In this document: positions 7,547 to 16,760 of the stretch, piece by piece
How positions within the stretch are numbered: the first letter of the stretch is position 1
How the letters are laid out: every line of letters begins with the position of its first letter
Source: CBFFRJ01 sp965644225
GTDB lineage: Bacteria > Pseudomonadota > Gammaproteobacteria > Enterobacterales > Enterobacteriaceae
Direction of reading: 5' to 3'
Assembly (NCBI RefSeq): GCF_965644225.1
Contig: NZ_CBFFRJ010000003.1
Span: 1 to 64,000, forward strand
DNA length: 64,000 bases
Notes under the pieces: generated by a model
What the model was told of the DNA's origin: nothing
Databases searched by the model: none
The model's input: only the letters and a program-made list of their open reading frames with translations
Position numbers and translations under genes: made by a program

Positions 7547-9613
7547 TTAATCAGGCTGTTCAAGTGAAGTCAGGTATTCATGAATCGCGAGCTGCGCGCG
7601 CACTTTACGGCGATTGCCGCGCGGCACATAACGATTACTTAGCTCTTTATCGACATAGCGGGCTTTCACGGTATCACTGAACAGAATGTCGATGATATCC
7701 AGTACTTGCTGCCTGAGGCGCGGGTCAAGTAACGGCGCTGCCACTTCGATACGGTAATCGATATTTCGCGTCATCCAGTCGGCTGACGACAGATACACTT
7801 TCTTGTCGCCACCATTATCAAAAATATAGATCCTGTCGTGCTCAAGGAAACGGTCAACAATGCTAATTACACGAATATTGTCGCTGATGCCACTCAGTTC
7901 AGGGATCAACGAACACATACCGCGTACCAGCAGGTTGATCTGGACACCGGAGCTGGATGCCGCATACAGCCTGTCTACCAGCCCTTTATCAACAAGGTTA
8001 TTGATTTTCAGGGTGATGCCGGCAGGCAGTCCTTTCTGCGCATTGGCAATCTCTTTGTCGATCATCTCATAGAGAAGTGGACGTGAATTTTGCGGCGATA
8101 CCAGCAGATAGTCGAAATGCACCGGTCGGTAAGGGTTTTCAATAAAGCTGAATACCCGACGAACTTCATTGGTGATACGGGCATCGGCGGTCAGTAAAGA
8201 GTAGTCGGTATAGATACGAGCCGTCTTCTCGTTAAAGTTGCCGGTGCCAATATGGGCATAACGCACAATCTCTTCCCCTTCCATACGCGAAATGAGGAAC
8301 AGCTTGGCGTGAATTTTCAGGCCCGGCGCGGAGAAGATAACCTGCACACCGGCTTCGGTCAGACGTTTGGCCCAGTGAATATTCGCCTCTTCGTCGAAAC
8401 GCGCCTGCAGTTCCACCACGACGGTCACTTTTTTACCATTGTGGGCGGCATGGATCATCGAGTCGATAATGCGCGAATCTTTTGCCACGCGATAGATGTT
8501 GATCTTAATCGCCAGCACGCTCGGGTCAAATGAGGCCTGGCGCAGCAGTTCAAGCACATGCTCAAAGGTGTGATACGGATAATAGAGCAGCACGTCCCGC
8601 TCGCGAACGGCATCAAAGCCATTACGGAATTTATCAAACCAGACGTGACGCAGGCGCGGCAACGGCTTATTCACCAGGTTGGCTTTGCCGACGTTCGGGA
8701 AGCCAATAAAGTCTTTAAAGTTGTGGTAGCGACCGCCAGGAATAATGGAGTCAAACCGGGAGATGGTCAGCTTATCACGCAGCATATCCACCATTGCATC
8801 CGGCATATCGCGCTGATAGACAAAACGCACGGGCTCTGCGGTCAGACGCTGCTTAAGGCTGGAGGACATCAGCTCCATCAGGCTCGATTCCATCTCGTGG
8901 ACCAGATCATACTCGGAATCACGGGTCATCTTCATCGAGTAGGCATTCAGCGAATCGTAATCGAAAAAGCCGCTGAAAATATCATCGAGACAGTAACGCA
9001 GAATGTTATCCAGCAGGATCATCGGCTTGCGACGGCGCGGCGCTTCCGGCGGCAGGTTGACAAAGCGTGGCACCTTGTCTGATGGAATTTCCAGCAGGGC
9101 GTAACGAATGGTATCGCCACGAACAATTTCGACCGCCAGATAGGTGTAATCGTCTTTTAAGAATCGAATCAGGTTGGTTTCGCGATTAATCAGCGTCGGG
9201 GTAATGTGCTGGCGTAAGTAGTGTTTGAAATAGTGGCGCAGCCAGGTTTGCTGGTTAACGGAAAGCTGACGTTCGTTAATCAAAAAGATTTGATTACGCG
9301 CCATCTCAAGCAGTAAGTCATTGTACAGAGAGTCAAATTCCTGGTCGGCTTTCAGTACTCTGGTCTGGATTTTACCCAGCAAATGACGTGACTGGGTGTT
9401 CGTTCCTTGTCCTTGTTCTTCGCTAATAATGATACGGCGCTTAAGTTCTGCGAAACGGACCTTATAGAACTCATCAAGGTTATTGGAATAAATGCCAAGA
9501 AAACGCATACGCTCGATAAGCGGGTTGCTTTTGTCCGCGGCTTCCTGCAGAACGCGCTCGTTAAAGCACAACCAACTCAGTTCTTTTTCCAGATATAACT
9601 TTTCCTGACCCAT
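7547..9613 (-). CDS. ppk: Polyphosphate kinase 1
   Basis: 688 residues, the same as E. coli Ppk. The membrane-associated enzyme builds polyphosphate from ATP through a phosphohistidine. Visible features are the N-terminal LYLEKELSWLCFNERVLQEA, the phospholipase-D-like HKD-type blocks GLKIHAKLFLISR (containing the histidine equivalent to E. coli His435) and YAHIGTGNFNEKTARIYTDY, and the C-terminal FLEHDRIYIFDNGG. It is the first gene of ppk-ppx. Two GTGACAG/ATGACAG half-sites lie 140-165 bp upstream and may be a Pho-regulon element. Confidence 0.97.
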   Translation of the reverse strand: MGQEKLYLEKELSWLCFNERVLQEAADKSNPLIERMRFLGIYSNNLDEFYKVRFAELKRRIIISEEQGQGTNTQSRHLLGKIQTRVLKADQEFDSLYNDLLLEMARNQIFLINERQLSVNQQTWLRHYFKHYLRQHITPTLINRETNLIRFLKDDYTYLAVEIVRGDTIRYALLEIPSDKVPRFVNLPPEAPRRRKPMILLDNILRYCLDDIFSGFFDYDSLNAYSMKMTRDSEYDLVHEMESSLMELMSSSLKQRLTAEPVRFVYQRDMPDAMVDMLRDKLTISRFDSIIPGGRYHNFKDFIGFPNVGKANLVNKPLPRLRHVWFDKFRNGFDAVRERDVLLYYPYHTFEHVLELLRQASFDPSVLAIKINIYRVAKDSRIIDSMIHAAHNGKKVTVVVELQARFDEEANIHWAKRLTEAGVQVIFSAPGLKIHAKLFLISRMEGEEIVRYAHIGTGNFNEKTARIYTDYSLLTADARITNEVRRVFSFIENPYRPVHFDYLLVSPQNSRPLLYEMIDKEIANAQKGLPAGITLKINNLVDKGLVDRLYAASSSGVQINLLVRGMCSLIPELSGISDNIRVISIVDRFLEHDRIYIFDNGGDKKVYLSSADWMTRNIDYRIEVAAPLLDPRLRQQVLDIIDILFSDTVKARYVDKELSNRYVPRGNRRKVRAQLAIHEYLTSLEQPD

Positions 9614-9756
9614 TACAGCTTACACTCCAGTTAACTCTCGGGACACGGCAATGCCTGCTCGCCAGGCGGTGTCCTCGTGTGCAGGTAAACGTTATTGTCG
9701 TTTGCGCGAGAAAGACACCACATATTATGGCGAGCTTTGCCATCAGATGTCCAACT

Positions 9757-9776
9757 GTGACAGATAAGTATGACAG
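9757..9776 (-). promoter_or_regulatory. Possible PhoB half-sites upstream of ppk
   Basis: On the minus strand CTGTCAT and CTGTCAC occur as direct repeats with a 13-bp period, just upstream of ppk. PhoB boxes use the same heptamer but normally an 11-bp period, so this is a candidate only. Confidence 0.4.
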
Positions 9777-9806
9777 TAATCTGATTGTCATCTTAATATA
9801 GACGTT

Positions 9807-9829
9807 GCGCGTGACGTTAAGTCACGCGC
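9807..9829 (-). terminator. Hairpin downstream of purN
   Basis: GCGCGTGAC (9807-9815) pairs perfectly with GTCACGCGC (9821-9829) around a 5-nt loop, 18 bp after the purN stop. A clear U-tract is missing on the minus strand, so it may be a 3-prime stabilising hairpin or a weak terminator. Confidence 0.5.
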
Positions 9830-9846
9830 AAACAAAGAAAAACAGC

Positions 9847-10485
9847 TTAATCAGCCGCGTAGCCTTGTGCAGGCAAGCAGACACCATCCAGCCAGGCCTT
9901 ATTCTCCTGCATGGCAAGACGCCCATCGACAAACCAGCCGACCACCAGTGGATAAATGGCATGTTCCTGGGTTTGCACGCGGGCAGTAATGTCTTCTTCC
10001 GTGTCATCCGCAAACACCGGGATTTGCGCCTGCAAAATAACCGGGCCGCCATCCAGCTCATCAGTAACAAAATGCACGGTAGTGCCGTGAAGTTCGTCGC
10101 CGTTTTCCAGTACCTGACGGTGAGTATTGAGGCCAGGATATTTGGGCAACAGGGAAGGGTGGATATTAATAAGACGTGTAGCGTAATGGGCGACGAACGC
10201 CGGGCTGAGGATACGCATATAGCCTGCCAGCACGACCAGGTCCGGCGCGTAGGCGTCAATTTCCTGCATCAGTTGGCGGTCGAAGCCTTCGCGACTGGCA
10301 AACTGCGAAGCCAGAAGGGCATGAGCGGGAATACTGGCTTCCCGCGCACGTTCAAGGCCGAACGCGTCGGCCTTATTACTGAATACTGCCCTGATGGTGC
10401 CATTGATTTTCTTTTGTTTGCAGGCATCAATAATCGCCTGCAAATTGCTTCCGCTGCCGGAAATAAGCACCACTATATTTTTCAT
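9847..10485 (-). CDS. purN: Phosphoribosylglycinamide formyltransferase (GAR transformylase 1)
   Basis: 212 residues, as in E. coli. It transfers a formyl group from 10-formyltetrahydrofolate to GAR, the third step of purine synthesis. The N-terminus MKNIVVLISGSGSNLQAIID is the nucleotide-sugar loop; INIHPSLLPKYPGLNTH holds the catalytic Asn and His, and HFVTDELDGGPVILQ contains the folate-loop aspartate. Its ATG overlaps the purM stop by 4 bp (ATGA), so the two consecutive pathway enzymes are translationally coupled. Confidence 0.97.
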   Translation of the reverse strand: MKNIVVLISGSGSNLQAIIDACKQKKINGTIRAVFSNKADAFGLERAREASIPAHALLASQFASREGFDRQLMQEIDAYAPDLVVLAGYMRILSPAFVAHYATRLINIHPSLLPKYPGLNTHRQVLENGDELHGTTVHFVTDELDGGPVILQAQIPVFADDTEEDITARVQTQEHAIYPLVVGWFVDGRLAMQENKAWLDGVCLPAQGYAAD

Positions 10486-11519
10486 TCGATGATCACGCGC
10501 TCACTGGAATCGGATGCTTTGATAATACCGATTCTCCACGCGTTTTCACCTTTGGCATTCAACAATGCGATAGCCTTATCAGCTTCCGCTTCCGGCAGAG
10601 CGATAACCATACCAACGCCACAGTTAAAGGTGCGGTACATTTCATGGCGGCTGACGTTGCCAGCGCTTTGCAGCCAGTCAAAGACGGCTGGCCACTGCCA
10701 GGACGCTTCGTCAATCACCGCCTGAGTGTTGTCCGGCAGCACGCGCGGGATATTCTCCCAGAAGCCGCCGCCGGTCAGGTGGGCAATGGCGTGTACGTCC
10801 ACATTTTCAATCAGTTCCAGGATTGATTTTACGTAGATGCGGGTTGGCGTCAGCAGGTGATCGGCCAGTGATTTACCTTCGAGCTGGGTGGTTTCCGGAT
10901 CGCAACCGCTCACTTCAATCACTTTACGCACCAGCGAGTAACCGTTGGAGTGCGGACCGCTGGAAGCCAGAGCAATCAGTACGTCGCCATCGGTAACTTT
11001 CGAACCGTCGATGATCTCAGATTTTTCAACCACGCCGACGCAGAAACCCGCAACGTCATAATCTTCACCGTGGTACATGCCCGGCATCTCTGCGGTTTCA
11101 CCGCCGACCAGCGCGCAACCTGATTGCAGGCAACCTTCGGCAATACCGGTTATCACGCTGGATGCAGTATCGACGTCCAGTTTGCCCGTGGCGTAGTAGT
11201 CGAGGAAGAACAGTGGCTCAGCGCCCTGTACCACCAGGTCGTTCACGCACATGGCAACCAGATCGATCCCGATGCTGTCGTGACGTTTCAGATCCATCGC
11301 CAGGCGCAGTTTTGTACCCACGCCGTCAGTGCCGGAAACCAGTACTGGCTCACGATATTTTTGCGGCAATGCGCACAGCGCGCCGAAGCCACCCAGGCCG
11401 CCCATAACTTCAGGACGACGGGTTTTCTTCACCACGCCTTTGATTCGGTCTACCAGAGCATTACCTGCGTCAATATCAACACCGGCATCTTTGTAGCTAA
11501 GAGAGGTTTTATCGGTCAC
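10482..11519 (-). CDS. purM: Phosphoribosylformylglycinamidine cyclo-ligase (AIR synthetase)
   Basis: 345 residues if GTG 11519 is the start, which equals the E. coli length and begins MTDKTSLSYKDAGVDIDAGN. GGGGA is correctly placed upstream. A further in-frame GTG at 11534 would add five residues. The enzyme closes the imidazole ring in purine synthesis (FGAM to AIR, using ATP). The PurM/SelD-family signatures are visible: the PVLVSGTDGVGTKLRLAMD phosphate loop and GGETAEMPGMYHGEDYD. It heads the purMN operon behind a PurR box at 11627-11642. Confidence 0.97.
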   Translation of the reverse strand: MTDKTSLSYKDAGVDIDAGNALVDRIKGVVKKTRRPEVMGGLGGFGALCALPQKYREPVLVSGTDGVGTKLRLAMDLKRHDSIGIDLVAMCVNDLVVQGAEPLFFLDYYATGKLDVDTASSVITGIAEGCLQSGCALVGGETAEMPGMYHGEDYDVAGFCVGVVEKSEIIDGSKVTDGDVLIALASSGPHSNGYSLVRKVIEVSGCDPETTQLEGKSLADHLLTPTRIYVKSILELIENVDVHAIAHLTGGGFWENIPRVLPDNTQAVIDEASWQWPAVFDWLQSAGNVSRHEMYRTFNCGVGMVIALPEAEADKAIALLNAKGENAWRIGIIKASDSSERVIIE

Positions 11520-11626
11520 TGCTTGAGTCCCCACGCGTTTGCTTGCGGTTCACCCGCCATTTTTCAGGCTGCCAGCTGAAACAGGGCGGGTGACAGAAAT
11601 AAAATTCGGCGCAATTCTAACAGTGA

Positions 11627-11642
11627 AGGCAAACGTTTGCGA
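11627..11642 (-). promoter_or_regulatory. PurR box of purMN
   Basis: AGGCAAACGTTTGCGA contains the perfect palindrome GCAAACGTTTGC (11629-11640), the core of the PurR operator ACGCAAACGTTTGCGT. It lies about 110 bp upstream of purM, in the purM/upp divergent region. Purine-repressed expression is expected. Confidence 0.85.
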
Positions 11643-11797
11643 GTCCATTATTTCAGGGCAGTGAGGATTCTTAGGATATACTCTTTTCCAGTCTGATTGA
11701 TCAGGATCAACGCCGTATCTGTAGCGCAACGGAAAAAAAGCGGTATAATCCGGCGATTTTTTTTGTGGCTACCACCTTTTAGGGGAAGGAGAAGAGT

Positions 11798-12424
11798 ATG
11801 AAGGTTGTGGAAGTAAAACACCCACTCGTCAAACACAAGCTGGGACTGATGCGCGAACATGACATCAGCACTAAACGCTTTCGTGAACTCGCCTCGGAAG
11901 TCGGTAGCTTGCTGACCTATGAAGCGACTGCTGATCTGGAAACAGAACGCGTCGTGATCGAGGGCTGGAACGGCCCGGTAGAAGTTGAGCAGATCAAAGG
12001 TAAAAAAATCACCGTAGTGCCGATCCTGCGTGCCGGCCTTGGCATGATGGAAGGCGTGCTGGAACACGTCCCGAGCGCGCGTATCAGCGTTGTCGGTATT
12101 TATCGCAACGAAGAGACGCTGGAGCCGGTACCTTACTTCCAGAAGCTGGTTTCCAATATCGACGAACGTATGGCGCTGGTCGTTGACCCAATGCTTGCCA
12201 CCGGCGGTTCCATGATCGCCACCATCGACCTGCTGAAAAACGCCGGCTGCCACAGCATTAAAGTGCTGGTGTTGGTTGCCGCGCCGGAAGGCCTGGCTGC
12301 GCTTGAGAAAGCTCACCCTGATGTCGAGCTGTACACTGCCTCGATCGACAAAGGTCTTAACGAGCACGGATACATTATTCCGGGCCTCGGCGATGCTGGT
12401 GACAAAATCTTTGGTACCAAGTAA
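11798..12424 (+). CDS. upp: Uracil phosphoribosyltransferase
   Basis: 208 residues, as in E. coli. It salvages uracil with PRPP to give UMP. The PRPP-binding loop VDPMLATGGSMIATID lies near residue 130, PILRAGLGMMEG near residue 75, and the uracil-binding C-terminus reads YIIPGLGDAGDKIFGTK. GGGGAAGGAG provides a strong ribosome site, and a TATAAT -10 lies at about 11742. It precedes the uracil permease gene uraA, separated by a strong hairpin terminator, so uraA expression depends on read-through or its own promoter. Confidence 0.98.
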   Translation: MKVVEVKHPLVKHKLGLMREHDISTKRFRELASEVGSLLTYEATADLETERVVIEGWNGPVEVEQIKGKKITVVPILRAGLGMMEGVLEHVPSARISVVGIYRNEETLEPVPYFQKLVSNIDERMALVVDPMLATGGSMIATIDLLKNAGCHSIKVLVLVAAPEGLAALEKAHPDVELYTASIDKGLNEHGYIIPGLGDAGDKIFGTK

Positions 12425-12439
12425 ATGATTTAAAAATTA

Positions 12440-12468
12440 AAGCCGACTTTAGAAGTCGGCTTTTTTTT
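12440..12468 (+). terminator. Rho-independent terminator after upp
   Basis: A perfect 10-bp stem AAGCCGACTT/AAGTCGGCTT with a 3-nt loop, followed by a run of T. Confidence 0.9.
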
Positions 12469-12579
12469 GGCGTAAACCACAACAGAATCCACCTGATTGC
12501 ATCACGCAGTTTATAAAACTGTGCGATGAACGATGGGTGGAACATATACAACAACACGTAACACTTAGAGGAAAACACT

Positions 12580-13869
12580 ATGACGCGCCGTGCTATCGGG
12601 GTGAGTGAAAGACCGCCGCTTTTACAGACAATCCCGCTTAGTTTGCAGCACTTGTTCGCTATGTTTGGCGCAACCGTGCTGGTGCCAATCCTGTTTCACA
12701 TCAACCCGGCCACCGTGCTGTTGTTTAATGGTGTCGGAACGCTGCTGTATCTCTTTATCTGTAAGGGTAAAATTCCGGCTTACCTGGGTTCCAGCTTTGC
12801 CTTTATTTCACCGGTGCTGCTGCTTCTGCCGCTGGGCTACGAAGTGGCGCTGGGTGGATTTATCATGTGCGGCGCGTTGTTCTGCGTCGTCGCTTTTATT
12901 GTGAAGAAAGCGGGCACGGGCTGGCTGGATGTGATGTTCCCGCCTGCGGCAATGGGCGCAATCGTTGCCGTCATCGGTCTGGAACTGGCCGGTGTCGCAG
13001 CCGGTATGGCCGGTTTGCTGCCAGCTGAAGGGCAATCCGCAGACACCAAAACGGTGATTATCTCGATGGTGACGCTGGGCGTGACGGTGTTCGGTTCGGT
13101 GCTGTTCCGTGGTTTCCTTGCCATCATCCCGATTCTGATTGGCGTGCTGGCGGGCTATGCGCTCTCCTTCGCCATGGGCGTGGTTGATTTCACTCCGATT
13201 GCCAAGGCGCACTGGTTTGCTCTGCCGACCTTCTACACCCCGCGCTTCGAATGGTTCGCTATTTTCACTATTCTGCCAGCAGCGCTGGTGGTGATTGCGG
13301 AACACGTGGGCCACCTGGTAGTGACGGCGAACATCGTGAAGAAAGACCTGATCCGCGATCCTGGCCTGCACCGCTCCATGTTTGCCAACGGCTTCTCCAC
13401 CATGATTTCCGGTTTCTTCGGCTCCACGCCGAACACCACTTACGGTGAAAACATCGGCGTGATGGCGATTACCCGCGTCTACAGTACCTGGGTTATCGGC
13501 GGGGCGGCAATCATCGCCATCCTGCTCTCCTGCGTGGGTAAACTGGCGGCGGCTATCCAGATTATCCCGGTTCCGGTCATGGGCGGCGTTTCTCTGCTGC
13601 TGTACGGAGTAATCGGTGCATCCGGTATTCGCGTGCTGATCGAATCTAAAGTGGATTACAGCAAAGCGCAAAACCTGATCCTGACCTCGGTTATTCTGAT
13701 CATCGGGGTGAGCGGCGCGAAAGTGCACATTGGCGCCGCAGAGCTGAAAGGCATGGCGCTGGCGACGATCGTCGGCGTGTGCCTGAGCCTGATCTTCAAA
13801 CTGATCAGCGTCCTGCGCCCGGAAGAAGTGGTACTGGATGCCGATGACAGTAAAGCAAAAACGCACTAA
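12580..13869 (+). CDS. uraA: Uracil:proton symporter
   Basis: 429 residues, as in E. coli UraA, with about 14 membrane helices of the NCS2 (7+7 inverted repeat) fold. The two substrate-binding glutamates are recognisable in VVIAEHVGHLV and NTTYGENIGVM (E241 and E290 in E. coli numbering), with SSFAFISPVLL in the first repeat. It imports uracil for Upp, the upstream gene. Start ATG 12580 has AGAGGAAA upstream. Confidence 0.97.
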   Translation: MTRRAIGVSERPPLLQTIPLSLQHLFAMFGATVLVPILFHINPATVLLFNGVGTLLYLFICKGKIPAYLGSSFAFISPVLLLLPLGYEVALGGFIMCGALFCVVAFIVKKAGTGWLDVMFPPAAMGAIVAVIGLELAGVAAGMAGLLPAEGQSADTKTVIISMVTLGVTVFGSVLFRGFLAIIPILIGVLAGYALSFAMGVVDFTPIAKAHWFALPTFYTPRFEWFAIFTILPAALVVIAEHVGHLVVTANIVKKDLIRDPGLHRSMFANGFSTMISGFFGSTPNTTYGENIGVMAITRVYSTWVIGGAAIIAILLSCVGKLAAAIQIIPVPVMGGVSLLLYGVIGASGIRVLIESKVDYSKAQNLILTSVILIIGVSGAKVHIGAAELKGMALATIVGVCLSLIFKLISVLRPEEVVLDADDSKAKTH

Positions 13870-13881
13870 AGGTCATCAGTA

Positions 13882-13902
13882 AACCGGGTTTGCTGCCCGG
13901 TT
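13882..13902 (+). terminator. Hairpin after uraA
   Basis: AACCGGG (13882-13888) pairs with CCCGGTT (13896-13902) around a 7-nt loop, 13 bp after the uraA stop. There is no strong T-tract. A second, longer stem AACGCAGTG/CACTGCGTT (about 13905-13940) runs on to the hda leader. Confidence 0.5.
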
Positions 13903-13964
13903 CAAACGCAGTGCAGTTTTATGATAGACTCACTGCGTTTTATTAAAGCCCTGTTGAGGTACGT

Positions 13965-14666
13965 CTGAACACACCGGCACAGCTTTCCCTGCCACTCTAT
14001 CTCCCTGACGACGAAACTTTTGCGAGTTTCTGGCCGGGCGACAACCCTTCTTTGCTGGCGGCATTGCAAAATGTCCTTCGCCAGGAGCATAGCGGATATA
14101 TCTATCTCTGGTCGCGTGAGGGCGCAGGTCGCAGCCACTTGCTGCACGCCGCCTGTGCCGAGTTGTCGCAACGAGGTGACGCAGTGGGCTATGTTCCGCT
14201 CGATAAGCGCACCTGGTTTGTCCCTGAAGTACTGGACGGCATGGAGCACCTTTCGCTGGTTTGCATCGATAATATTGAGTGTATTGCGGGTGACGAACTC
14301 TGGGAAATGGCGATGTTTAATCTCTATAACCGCATTCTGGAGTCCGGAAAAACGCGATTATTGATAACCGGCGACAGACCGCCGCGCCAGCTTAACCTCG
14401 GCTTACCGGATCTGGCTTCGCGCCTCGACTGGGGGCAAATCTACAAGCTGCAACCCCTTTCCGATGAAGACAAACTGCTGGCGCTGCAACTGCGTGCGCG
14501 GCTACGTGGGTTTGAACTGCCGGAAGACGTGGGGCGTTTTCTGCTTAAACGCCTGGACAGAGAAATGCGTACCCTGTTTGATACGCTGGATGAACTGGAT
14601 CGCGCCTCGATTACCGCGCAACGTAAACTGACCATCCCGTTTGTGAAAGACATTCTCAAACTGTAG
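13965..14666 (+). CDS. hda: DnaA regulatory inactivator Hda (CTG start)
   Basis: 233 residues when translation starts at CTG 13965, which is the experimentally known start of E. coli Hda and gives the same length. The N-terminus contains the beta-clamp-binding motif QLSLPL, directly followed by an AAA+ domain with YLWSREGAGRSHLLHAA (Walker A) and LVCIDNIECIAGD (Walker B). Hda bound to the DNA-loaded clamp stimulates ATP hydrolysis by DnaA and prevents re-initiation. No in-frame ATG or GTG occurs before the clamp motif, which forces the CTG choice. The rare start probably keeps the protein scarce. Confidence 0.94.
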   Translation: MNTPAQLSLPLYLPDDETFASFWPGDNPSLLAALQNVLRQEHSGYIYLWSREGAGRSHLLHAACAELSQRGDAVGYVPLDKRTWFVPEVLDGMEHLSLVCIDNIECIAGDELWEMAMFNLYNRILESGKTRLLITGDRPPRQLNLGLPDLASRLDWGQIYKLQPLSDEDKLLALQLRARLRGFELPEDVGRFLLKRLDREMRTLFDTLDELDRASITAQRKLTIPFVKDILKL

Positions 14667-14692
14667 GCCCGGTAAGCAACACGCCACCGGGC
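14667..14692. terminator. REP-like hairpin/terminator between convergent hda and yfgD
   Basis: GCCCGGT (14667-14673) pairs with ACCGGGC (14686-14692), directly after the hda stop. It may serve both converging genes. Confidence 0.6.
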
Positions 14693-14700
14693 TTCCTTAC

Positions 14701-15060
14701 TTAGCTGACGATCTCCAGCACCTGTTCAGGTGGGCGACCAATGCGCGCCTGGCCTTTGGCGACCACAATCGGGCGTTCCATTAACTTTGGATTGTCGACC
14801 ATTGCCTGGATCAACTCACTTTCACTCAGTTGGGCGTTATCCAGCGCCAGTGATTTATAGAGATCCTCTTTTCTGCGCATCAACTCCCGTGCGCTGGACA
14901 TACCCAGCATATGCAGCAGAGACTTGATGGTGGGCGCATCTGCCGGTGTGTCCAGATACAGCACCACTTCAGGTTCAATCCCCTGGCTCTTGAGCAGGTT
15001 CAGGGTCTCGCGGCTTTTGGAGCAACGGGGATTATGATAAATCTGCACCGCGTCAGTCAT
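14701..15060 (-). CDS. yfgD: ArsC-family thioredoxin-fold protein YfgD
   Basis: 119 residues, annotated as an arsenate reductase-like protein. The N-terminus VQIYHNPRCSKSRETLNLL holds the single active cysteine of the glutaredoxin-dependent ArsC family, and the C-terminal NPKLMERPIVV is the family loop. No arsenic-resistance genes are nearby; it lies 12 bp downstream of bepA, so co-transcription is likely. Physiological substrate is uncertain. Confidence 0.93.
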   Translation of the reverse strand: MTDAVQIYHNPRCSKSRETLNLLKSQGIEPEVVLYLDTPADAPTIKSLLHMLGMSSARELMRRKEDLYKSLALDNAQLSESELIQAMVDNPKLMERPIVVAKGQARIGRPPEQVLEIVS

Positions 15061-15072
15061 TTTTTCTCCTTT

Positions 15073-16536
15073 TTACATCTTCTCAAACGGGTGGAATGTT
15101 TTCTGTAGCTGGCGAAGCTGATCGATACGGGCGTCATACCGGGCCTGCTGCAAACTGCCCAGCTTGACTTGAGAACTGGCGCTGCTCAACAGCGAAATCG
15201 CCTGATCAAGGCGGCCAGTCAGAGCCAGGCCTTCTGCACGGGCGGCAAGTTCCAGATCGCGATGATTCAGCGCCGCTTCCGCCTGCGCCAGCAGATCCCA
15301 GCCATTCACATCTTCCTTCCAGGTGAAGGTGAAGCGGTTGAGGATTTTTTGTGCTTCAGCGGGTTGCCCACCGGTTAAATACGCATTGGCGAGGTTGAGT
15401 TGCAGCACCGGATTGCTTTTCAGGTCTTTGGCATTTTTCAGGCGATTAATCGCCTCACTGTTTTTGCTTTGTCCTAAATCGATATCGGTCGCCAGATCGA
15501 GAAACCAGGCATTATTGGGATCATTGCTGAGCAGCGGTTGCAGCGTTTTCATGGCATCCGCGTATTTTTGGCTGTCCATCGATTGTAACGCCCGACCATA
15601 CTGTGCCGCGCGCTGTTCGCGAATATTGCCTTTTGCCCATGCGTCAAGCTGATCGCTGGTGAGCTGATTACGCCCGGATTTGTACATGCCGAGGGTTCTG
15701 GCTTTCGCCAGATAAAAATCCTCTGAGGATTGCACAACCACCGGGCGCATCTGGTTGGCGCGGTTACGGGCATCAGACAGACGGCTTTCCGGCAAGGGGT
15801 GCGTCAGCAGGATTTCTGGCGGCCTCGTGGAATAACGCGCCTGGTCGAGCAGTTTCTCCAGAAAAGTGGGCATTGCCTGAGGATCGAAACCGGCACGTTG
15901 CAGCACCTGGATCCCAATACGGTCCGCTTCCTGTTCATTCTGCTGGGTAAAGCTGATCATGCCCTGGCGGGTACCGGCCAGGGTGCCAGTTAACGCCGCC
16001 ATCCCGGCCTGTGGGCTGGCCATCGCCAGTAAAATTGAGCCCAGAGCCCCCGCCCAGGTAAGAGGGGCGCTACGTTTCTGATCTTCCATTGCCCGCGCCA
16101 GATGACGTTGCGTGACGTGGGAGATTTCATGCGCCATCACCGAGGCGAGCTGACTTTCGTTGTCGGCGTAACGGAAGAGCGCCGAATGCAGCACCACGTT
16201 ACCGCCAAAAAAGGCGAAGGCGTTGATCTCGTCATTATTGACCAGATAAAAGTGGAAGGGGGTCTTCACTGAATCGGCGTGGGAGACCAGTCGCATGCCA
16301 AGGCTGTTAATGTACTGGACCAACAAAGGATCGTTGATCAATGGGGCGCTGCCACGCAACTGGCGAACATAGAAGTCACCCATCTGCATTTCCTGTCCGA
16401 TTGACAGGGTGCTTCCTGCTGAGGTTCCCATATCCGGCAGATTATCTACCGAGTCCGCGAAGGCGGGCGCAGCCGTGCTAAAGGTCAGGGCTGCGATAAG
16501 GGTTGCGACCAGCGTTTTTTTCAACTGACTGAACAT
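15073..16536 (-). CDS. bepA: Periplasmic beta-barrel assembly-enhancing protease BepA
   Basis: 487 residues, as in E. coli BepA (YfgC). A signal peptide (about 1-27, ending APAFA) exports it to the periplasm. The M48 zinc-protease motif HEISH (about 136-140) follows, and EADRIGIQVL supplies the third zinc ligand. The C-terminal third carries TPR repeats (ALQSMDSQKYADAMKTLQPL and following). It helps LptD assembly and degrades stalled outer-membrane proteins with the BAM complex. It belongs to the sigma-E/Cpx envelope-stress network in E. coli; no regulator site was identified here. Confidence 0.96.
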   Translation of the reverse strand: MFSQLKKTLVATLIAALTFSTAAPAFADSVDNLPDMGTSAGSTLSIGQEMQMGDFYVRQLRGSAPLINDPLLVQYINSLGMRLVSHADSVKTPFHFYLVNNDEINAFAFFGGNVVLHSALFRYADNESQLASVMAHEISHVTQRHLARAMEDQKRSAPLTWAGALGSILLAMASPQAGMAALTGTLAGTRQGMISFTQQNEQEADRIGIQVLQRAGFDPQAMPTFLEKLLDQARYSTRPPEILLTHPLPESRLSDARNRANQMRPVVVQSSEDFYLAKARTLGMYKSGRNQLTSDQLDAWAKGNIREQRAAQYGRALQSMDSQKYADAMKTLQPLLSNDPNNAWFLDLATDIDLGQSKNSEAINRLKNAKDLKSNPVLQLNLANAYLTGGQPAEAQKILNRFTFTWKEDVNGWDLLAQAEAALNHRDLELAARAEGLALTGRLDQAISLLSSASSQVKLGSLQQARYDARIDQLRQLQKTFHPFEKM

Positions 16537-16760
16537 AACCTCTGTCCTGTATATTGAGTGTTACCGTTTGACCAAAAGCGCGAAACTTTGTTCCTGCGCG
16601 CTGGAAAAGGGAGTTTAGCCGCGTTATTCATAGATTAAAATCTTTTTACCCGCAGGCGGTGTTTCAGTGCAAAGGCATTAAAAAGCGAAGTCTTTTTTGT
16701 GACATTTCGATACACTTCGTCTACTCACCTCGCTCAATCCGGCTCTCCCGGAAGGAATTT

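Noticed and set aside
9805..10725. A 306-codon open frame on the plus strand, antisense to purN and purM
   Set aside because: It mirrors two well-recognised genes, has no ribosome site or family resemblance, and is typical of antisense openness in GC-rich coding DNA.
11648..12367. A 239-codon minus-strand frame across upp and its promoter
   Set aside because: It mirrors upp, and its other end crosses the upp promoter; no ribosome site.
12808..13866. A 352-codon minus-strand frame within uraA
   Set aside because: Low-complexity His/Gln/Asp-rich translation that mirrors membrane helices of UraA; no start signal.
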